From Ferdinandcohnia sp036962705 (GTDB lineage Bacteria; Bacillota; Bacilli; Bacillales; Bacillaceae_L), in assembly GCF_036962705.1 (NCBI RefSeq), contig NZ_JBALOQ010000015.1, forward strand, positions 1 through 64,000: DNA of 64,000 nucleotides. Reading direction: 5' to 3'. The notes beneath the pieces were generated by a model. It saw nothing but the letters and a program-made list of their open reading frames with translations, had not been told where the DNA came from and made no database searches. Positions 59,363 through 64,000 of this stretch are shown here, one piece after another. The position numbers and the translations under genes are program-made. Within the stretch, counting starts at the first letter, position 1, and each line of letters opens with the position of its first letter.

Positions 59363-61084
59363 ATGAGAACAGCTGATGCTATTGTACGTTTACTTATTGA
59401 AAATGAAGTGGAAGTAGTATTTGGGGTTCCAGGTGATACAAGTATGCCATTTCATAATGCATTTGAGAAATATAAAAATCAAATAAAATATGTTTCTTGT
59501 CGCGATGAGCGTCATGCTACTTATATGGCAGATACGTACGCACGTATAACAGGAAAACCAGGTGTTGCAGATGTGCCAAGTGGTGGAGGCCTACTTTACG
59601 CAGTGCCAGGACTTAGTGAAGCAACTGCTTCGTCTGTTCCAATCATTGTATTTTCTTCTGATATTACATTAAGTAGTGAAGGAACCGGGGCATTGACAGA
59701 GTTAAAACAAGTTGAGTTAACGAGTGCAATTACAAAGTGGAGTACTCGAATTACTCTTTCATCTAAAGTGCCTGAAATTATTCGCAAAGCTTTTCGAGTT
59801 GCTATGTCAGGACGTCCTGGGGCTGTTCACATTTCTGTCCCAGAAGATATTCATGAACACGATTTTGATTTTCAAGAGGAGGATTTTCATCCTTTAATGC
59901 AGAAGAAGTTTAAATCAGGACCTATTAATGAGGATATAGAAGAAGCTGTAAAACTATTTTCTGTTTCGAAGCGTCCAGTTATTTTGGCTGGCGGGGGGGT
60001 TCATTTGTCAAGTGCATATCAAGAGCTTGCAAAGCTTTCAGAATGGTTTTCAATTCCAGTTGTCACTACAATTAATGGGAAAGGCTCTGTTAATGAAGAA
60101 TCTCATCTCTCAATTGGGGTAATTGGGGTAAATGGGGGAACTGAAGAGACAAATAGCGTTTTGAAGGAATCTGATTTTGTTCTAATTTTAGGATCTAAGT
60201 TAAACAATGTAACGACGGTAGCAAAAAGTTTATTTAAGCATGGTCCAACTGTTGTTCAGGTAGATATTACGGAAGAGAACCTAGACTTAAATATTCGAAC
60301 AGATTTGGCGATTCAAAGCGATATCCAAGCATTTCTCGCTCAATTCATCCAGAAAATTCAGGAAATAAAGGGCGATTTATGTATTCCGAATATCGAATGG
60401 AGCGAAACCGTGCAAGTAGTCCGTCAAGCCACTACTAAACGTATTGAAGCAGAGGTTTCAGAAGAGACAGAGCACGTCAATCCAGCACGCATCATTCATT
60501 GGTTAGATGAAAATGCACCAAAAGACTCTTTATTTGTTGTCGATGCAGGCACACAGAATCCTTATATGGCTGCCAACTTTAAGATCAAAAAGGCTGGCAA
60601 ACAAATTGTTTTTGATAGAGGACATGGGAACTTAGGTTATGCCTTGGGGGCTTCCATTGGTGCGAGTTTTGCTCAGCCAAATTCTAAAGTATTCACACTA
60701 TTTGGTGATGGAAGCTTTGCGATGTCAGTAGGGGAACTTGAAACAGCAGTAAGACAGAACTTACCGATAGTTTTTATTCTCCTTCAAAATAATAGTTATG
60801 GGTGGATTAAAAAGCTACACCAACTTTATTACAATGAACAGTACATTGCGGTTGACTTTACTGAGATTGATGGAGCAAAAATTGCGGAAGGCTTTGGGGT
60901 TAAATCACGTAAAGTTGAAACGAATGAACAGTTAGAGGAAGCTTTCGAATGGGCGGTCGCACAGCAATCTCCGGTGTTCTTGGATATTTCAATCGAACGC
61001 ATCACCGATATCGTCCCACCAGTTACTAACTGGCGTACAGACAGTAAAATAAATCCAAAAGATCGAGTCGTTCTCACATATTAA
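59363..61084 (+). CDS. Thiamine-diphosphate-dependent enzyme (acetolactate synthase/decarboxylase-like)
   Basis: A 573-residue three-domain ThDP enzyme. Amino domain: VEVVFGVPGDTSMPFHNAF and DERHATYMADTYAR with the conserved Glu; middle domain about 190-330; carboxy domain with the Mg/ThDP motif LFGDGSFAMSVGELETA running to NNSYGWIK. Relatives include acetolactate synthase, pyruvate oxidase, benzoylformate decarboxylase and sulfoacetaldehyde acetyltransferase; the sequence does not decide. ATG 59363 is taken for its distance from aaaagg; three in-frame starts lie just before. Followed by a hairpin and a racemase-type gene. Confidence 0.88.
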   Translation: MRTADAIVRLLIENEVEVVFGVPGDTSMPFHNAFEKYKNQIKYVSCRDERHATYMADTYARITGKPGVADVPSGGGLLYAVPGLSEATASSVPIIVFSSDITLSSEGTGALTELKQVELTSAITKWSTRITLSSKVPEIIRKAFRVAMSGRPGAVHISVPEDIHEHDFDFQEEDFHPLMQKKFKSGPINEDIEEAVKLFSVSKRPVILAGGGVHLSSAYQELAKLSEWFSIPVVTTINGKGSVNEESHLSIGVIGVNGGTEETNSVLKESDFVLILGSKLNNVTTVAKSLFKHGPTVVQVDITEENLDLNIRTDLAIQSDIQAFLAQFIQKIQEIKGDLCIPNIEWSETVQVVRQATTKRIEAEVSEETEHVNPARIIHWLDENAPKDSLFVVDAGTQNPYMAANFKIKKAGKQIVFDRGHGNLGYALGASIGASFAQPNSKVFTLFGDGSFAMSVGELETAVRQNLPIVFILLQNNSYGWIKKLHQLYYNEQYIAVDFTEIDGAKIAEGFGVKSRKVETNEQLEEAFEWAVAQQSPVFLDISIERITDIVPPVTNWRTDSKINPKDRVVLTY

Positions 61085-61090
61085 TGAGTA

Positions 61091-61131
61091 CTTCCTAGAA
61101 TAATGTTGAATCAATCTTTTATTCTAGGAAG
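61091..61131. terminator. Hairpin after the ThDP enzyme gene
   Basis: Perfect 13-base arms cttcctagaataa (61091-61103) and ttattctaggaag (61119-61131); the T-run is poor, so it may only attenuate transcription into the next genes. Confidence 0.6.
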
Positions 61132-61183
61132 CTTTACTTGGCGAAATAACTGAACATTGTGTAAATGGAAAGGGGTTACAATA

Positions 61184-61888
61184 ATGAGGTTAGCTTATGG
61201 TGGCCATGTAACATTTGGACAAAACCTAGGTATTTTAATGCTAGATACAAAGTTTCCTAGACCAATTGGAGATATGGGAAATGCCCAAACTTGGTCTTAT
61301 CCAGTACGATATAAGGTTGTAAAAACTGCTTCTGTGGATCGAGTTGTCAAAAAAGGAGATAAGTCGTTGATTCCACTTTTTATCGAGGCGGCAAAAGAGC
61401 TTGAAGCGGATGGGGTGAAGATGCTTACGACGAATTGTGGATTCTTAAGCTTGTTCCAACAAGAAATTCAAGCTGAGGTTAATATACCATTCTATTCATC
61501 TAATTTGATGCAAATTCCACTCGTCTATTCAATTATCGGTCAAAAAGGAAATATTGGTGTCCTAACCGCAAGTAAAGCCACTTTGACAGAAGAGCATTTT
61601 GAAGCAATTGGGGTCCGTGATATTCCGATGGTCATCGAAGGAATGGATGATATGGATGAATTCACAAAAACAATCATCAATGGAGAGGAAGTCATGGATC
61701 TAGACAAGATGAGTGAAGAAGTTGTCAATCGAGCTAAATTGCTTGTGACAAACCATGATGATGTCCGCGCAATTGTCTTAGAATGTACGAATCTAACACC
61801 TTATAAAAAAGAGATTCAAGAAGCAACTGGATTGCCAGTGTTTGATATTGTTTCCATGCTGAATCATGTACATAATTGTTTAGCGTAA
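61184..61888 (+). CDS. Aspartate/glutamate racemase superfamily protein
   Basis: A 234-residue protein. MLTTNCGFLSLFQQEI carries the first active-site Cys and IVLECTNLTPYKKEI the second, the two-cysteine pair of cofactor-free racemases (Asp/Glu racemase, hydantoin racemase, maleate isomerase). ATG 61184 follows ggaaaggggtt and is preferred to a start nine codons upstream. It lies ahead of a D-amino-acid-oxidase-like gene, which suggests supply of a D-amino acid or racemisation of an imide. Confidence 0.85.
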   Translation: MRLAYGGHVTFGQNLGILMLDTKFPRPIGDMGNAQTWSYPVRYKVVKTASVDRVVKKGDKSLIPLFIEAAKELEADGVKMLTTNCGFLSLFQQEIQAEVNIPFYSSNLMQIPLVYSIIGQKGNIGVLTASKATLTEEHFEAIGVRDIPMVIEGMDDMDEFTKTIINGEEVMDLDKMSEEVVNRAKLLVTNHDDVRAIVLECTNLTPYKKEIQEATGLPVFDIVSMLNHVHNCLA

Positions 61889-61920
61889 TTCGTCAGCGCT
61901 ACAAAGAAGGGAGAGTTTCT

Positions 61921-63084
61921 ATGAAACAGGATGTTCTTGTTGTTGGTGGTGGGATCATAGGTGCAGCGATTACTTACTATCTAGCAAAACAAGGTATTCG
62001 CGTAACACTAGTTGAAGGGACTGACATTGCGGCAGGGACATCTAGTTCTTGTGATCAAGCTGTGCTCCTTCAAACAAAGAAACCTGGTCCATTGCTTGAG
62101 CTTGCCATTCAAAGCAATGCTCTTTATAAAAACTTAGAAAAAGAATTAGGAGAATCCATTGAATATCGTCAGGGTGGCGGCATGATATTGATGGAAAATG
62201 AGCAGCACAAAACAATGCTCGAGGAGCTCGTGAAAAAACAGAAGCAGGTTGGTTTGCAAGTAGATATTGTGTCTCGTGAAGAAATCATGAAAAGACAATC
62301 AGGGCTTGCCCCTCATATTATCGGTTCGACTTGGAGCGATGAAGATGCCAAGGTGAACTCATTAAAAACGTCACTCGCTTTTGTACGTGCAGCAAAACGG
62401 CTCCATGCGAATGTACTACTCCGGAAGCAAGTCCAACGCTTACTTTTGGAAAATAACCGAGTTGCCGGTGTCGATTTAGGTAGCGAAAAACTTTATGCGG
62501 ATTCTGTTATCGTAGCAGCAGGTATTTGGACACCACAAATTCTGGACTCTCTAGAGGTTCATGTGCCAATCGTGCCAAGAAGAGGGCAAATTTTAGTGAC
62601 GGAAAAACTACCGCCACTTTTTAAATCCAATATATTGAGTGGAGCCTATATTGCAGCGAAAAGTGGATCTGGGGGACAGGATTCGAATCCTTATGGAGTA
62701 GGACTCGTCATGGGTCAGACACTGAGCGGGAATGTCCTAATTGGTGGTTCACGTGAGTTCGTGGGATTTGATGTTTCAACCACCCCAGAGGTTATACGAA
62801 TGATTGGAGCTGCAGCAGTAAAAGTCTTCCCATTACTAAAGGATGTACGGATTATTCGAACATTTGCAGGCTTACGTCCATATACACCGGATAGCCTCCC
62901 GATTATGAGTGATGTGCCAGAATATCCTGGTCTTTATATTTGTGCGGGACATGAAGGGGACGGAATCGCACTTGCTCCAATATCAGGTAAAATCATGTCT
63001 GAATTGTTCACGAATGTACCGCCAAGTATAGATGTAGCTTCCTTCTCACTAGAAAGGTTTAAAGGAGTCGTAGCACATGGTTAG
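61921..63084 (+). CDS. FAD-dependent amine/D-amino acid dehydrogenase (HcnC/DAO-like)
   Basis: A 387-residue DAO-family flavoprotein with the GxGxxG motif VVGGGIIGAAITYYLAKQGI, a central substrate domain, RRGQILVTEKLPP, and the closing FAGLRPYTPDSLPIMSDV with YICAGHEGDGIALAP. ATG 61921 has aagggag upstream. It overlaps the 2Fe-2S gene by 8 bases. With the next two genes it forms the three-subunit pattern of hydrogen-cyanide synthase, opine oxidase and proline/hydroxyproline dehydrogenases. Confidence 0.9.
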   Translation: MKQDVLVVGGGIIGAAITYYLAKQGIRVTLVEGTDIAAGTSSSCDQAVLLQTKKPGPLLELAIQSNALYKNLEKELGESIEYRQGGGMILMENEQHKTMLEELVKKQKQVGLQVDIVSREEIMKRQSGLAPHIIGSTWSDEDAKVNSLKTSLAFVRAAKRLHANVLLRKQVQRLLLENNRVAGVDLGSEKLYADSVIVAAGIWTPQILDSLEVHVPIVPRRGQILVTEKLPPLFKSNILSGAYIAAKSGSGGQDSNPYGVGLVMGQTLSGNVLIGGSREFVGFDVSTTPEVIRMIGAAAVKVFPLLKDVRIIRTFAGLRPYTPDSLPIMSDVPEYPGLYICAGHEGDGIALAPISGKIMSELFTNVPPSIDVASFSLERFKGVVAHG

Positions 63085-63382
63085 ACGAATTAAAGCAAAG
63101 AATGAGATTCCAACTGTTTCCTTTACTTTTAATCATCTTACCCTCCAAGGGAAAGCGGGGGAACCCATTGTAGCGGCGTTAATGGCAAATGGAATCAAAA
63201 GTGTTCGTCGCTGTACCACCACAGGTGAAGCGCGCGGTCTATACTGCGGAATTGGTCATTGCTATGAGTGTAGGGCAGAGGTGAATGGTGTGAACAATGT
63301 TCGTACCTGTCTTACACCATTACAAGCAAATATGGAGATTCAAACAAATTTGGAACCTGAGAAAGGAGAGATTCTACGGTGA
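63077..63382 (+). CDS. (2Fe-2S)-binding subunit (HcnA/SoxA amino-domain-like)
   Basis: A 101-residue ferredoxin-like protein with CGIGHCYECRAEVNG and a later VRTCL, giving the four cluster cysteines; another Cys occurs in RRCTTTGEARG. TFNHLTLQGKAGEPIVAALMA is the usual front of this subunit. Overlaps both neighbours. It would carry electrons between the two flavoprotein subunits. Confidence 0.88.
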   Translation: MVRRIKAKNEIPTVSFTFNHLTLQGKAGEPIVAALMANGIKSVRRCTTTGEARGLYCGIGHCYECRAEVNGVNNVRTCLTPLQANMEIQTNLEPEKGEILR

Positions 63383-64000
63383 ATGCAGATGTTGTCATTA
63401 TTGGAGCAGGACCAGCTGGGTTGTGTGCGGCTGTAGAAATCGCCAAATCAGGTGCAAGTGTTGTTGTTTTAGATGAGTATTATCGTCCAGGAGGTCGATT
63501 GTTAGGTCAACATTATGAGGACCCAACTCTTAAGGGGCCAGATAAGCTATGGGATGGACAAAGAATTGCTCAACAAATCATAGAAGAGGCGCTGAGCTTA
63601 GGTGTCAAGATTTTCTGCGGGGTTACAGTATGGTCAATTGAAGGAAATTGGGAGATCAAAGTAAGCGGCGGAGATGTCACAAGTATTCATTCTCACGCAC
63701 TCCTTGTTGCAACAGGCGCAGCAGAACATGCACTTCCTTGTTCTGGATGGACATTACCTGGCGTTTACAGTATAGGTGCAGCACAAACCTTTACAAATGT
63801 GCATCAAATTGCAATTGGACAACGTGTCTTTGTCATTGGCACAGATCCTCTTTCTTTATCTGTAGTCTTAGAAATGCGTAAAGCTGGAATTGATGTGGTG
63901 GGTGTCGCACTTCCTCCTCAATCCCCAGTTATTGATGAAACACTATCCTCTCCGATTGAAAACGTGAAACGATTAACAGCGGTTGCCCATTTAGCTCCAA
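63379..64000 (+). CDS. FAD/NAD(P)-binding oxidoreductase subunit (HcnB-like), 3' partial
   Basis: GTG 63379 overlaps the stop of the 2Fe-2S gene (gtga) and has aaaggagag 9 bases upstream. The 207 visible codons hold VVIIGAGPAGLCAAVEIAKS, then DEYYRPGGRLLGQHYE, LLVATGAAEHALPCSGW and LPGVYSIGAAQTF, as in the alpha subunit of opine/hydroxyproline dehydrogenase and HcnB. The gene runs off the right edge; about 460 residues are expected in all. Confidence 0.88.
   Translation, partial: MNADVVIIGAGPAGLCAAVEIAKSGASVVVLDEYYRPGGRLLGQHYEDPTLKGPDKLWDGQRIAQQIIEEALSLGVKIFCGVTVWSIEGNWEIKVSGGDVTSIHSHALLVATGAAEHALPCSGWTLPGVYSIGAAQTFTNVHQIAIGQRVFVIGTDPLSLSVVLEMRKAGIDVVGVALPPQSPVIDETLSSPIENVKRLTAVAHLAP

Overview
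The window looks like a chromosomal segment from a member of the Bacillaceae (Bacillus sensu lato; genus not determined). The DNA is AT-rich, ribosome-binding sites are strong AGGAGG/GGGGG types with frequent GTG and TTG starts, and there is a recognisable ComK, a LytR-CpsA-Psr protein, a VanY-type carboxypeptidase, an EcsC-family protein and two PAS/sigma-54 activators with matching promoters. No rRNA, tRNA or CRISPR array was seen.

Layout. 1-6.1 kb: end of a surface-polysaccharide cluster (Wzy-like protein cut by the window edge, GT4 glycosyltransferase, Wzx flippase, UDP-glucose dehydrogenase, UDP-sugar epimerase), followed by a convergent LCP ligase gene. 7.2-12.9 kb: an eroded accessory region with phage-type genes broken by an in-frame stop or frameshifts, a 31-residue zinc-ribbon microprotein, acyltransferases, and a c-di-GMP-I riboswitch in front of a 35-residue membrane protein. 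13.8-18.9 kb: a tight six-gene operon (radical SAM protein, membrane HhH protein, Ycf46-like AAA+ ATPase, DUF2997, a Ycf35/DUF1257-like protein, and a GYF-HhH protein). Three of its proteins end in the same short tail, G-R-x-[VI]-D-F. This is my first candidate for an undescribed system.

19-30.7 kb: PfpI-like and VanY-like genes; a sigma-54 regulator with three identical-half-site operators and a textbook -24/-12 promoter driving a CitMHS transporter and an AtuA (DUF1446) pair; acyltransferase; CoxG-like protein; DnaD-type protein, comK and an XRE regulator. 30.7-34.3 kb: a repeat-rich graveyard with two overlapping small genes, a broken HAD hydrolase, an EcsC gene and a deleted group II intron.

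34.3-55.9 kb: catabolic block. A minus-strand aldehyde dehydrogenase/acyl-CoA dehydrogenase/CoA-transferase/SDR set faces a second sigma-54 activator. Downstream of its -24/-12 promoter runs a long co-directional series: cysteine hydrolase, enamidase-like amidohydrolase, DUF1185 protein, a complete dedicated ECF transporter, a PfkB-like protein lacking the canonical catalytic Asp, two paralogous SIS proteins interleaved with three YjbQ paralogues, then (after a terminator) a sugar-type permease, two nucleoside hydrolases and an SDR. I infer uptake and stepwise dismantling of a nucleoside- or vitamin-like N-heterocyclic glycoside; this is the second candidate system.

56-64 kb: a secreted pectate lyase of foreign composition, then an oxidative operon (ThDP enzyme, Asp/Glu racemase family protein, and HcnC/HcnA/HcnB-like oxidoreductase subunits), the last gene running off the right edge. 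Two dispersed repeat families link the 28-34 kb and 55-59 kb regions.
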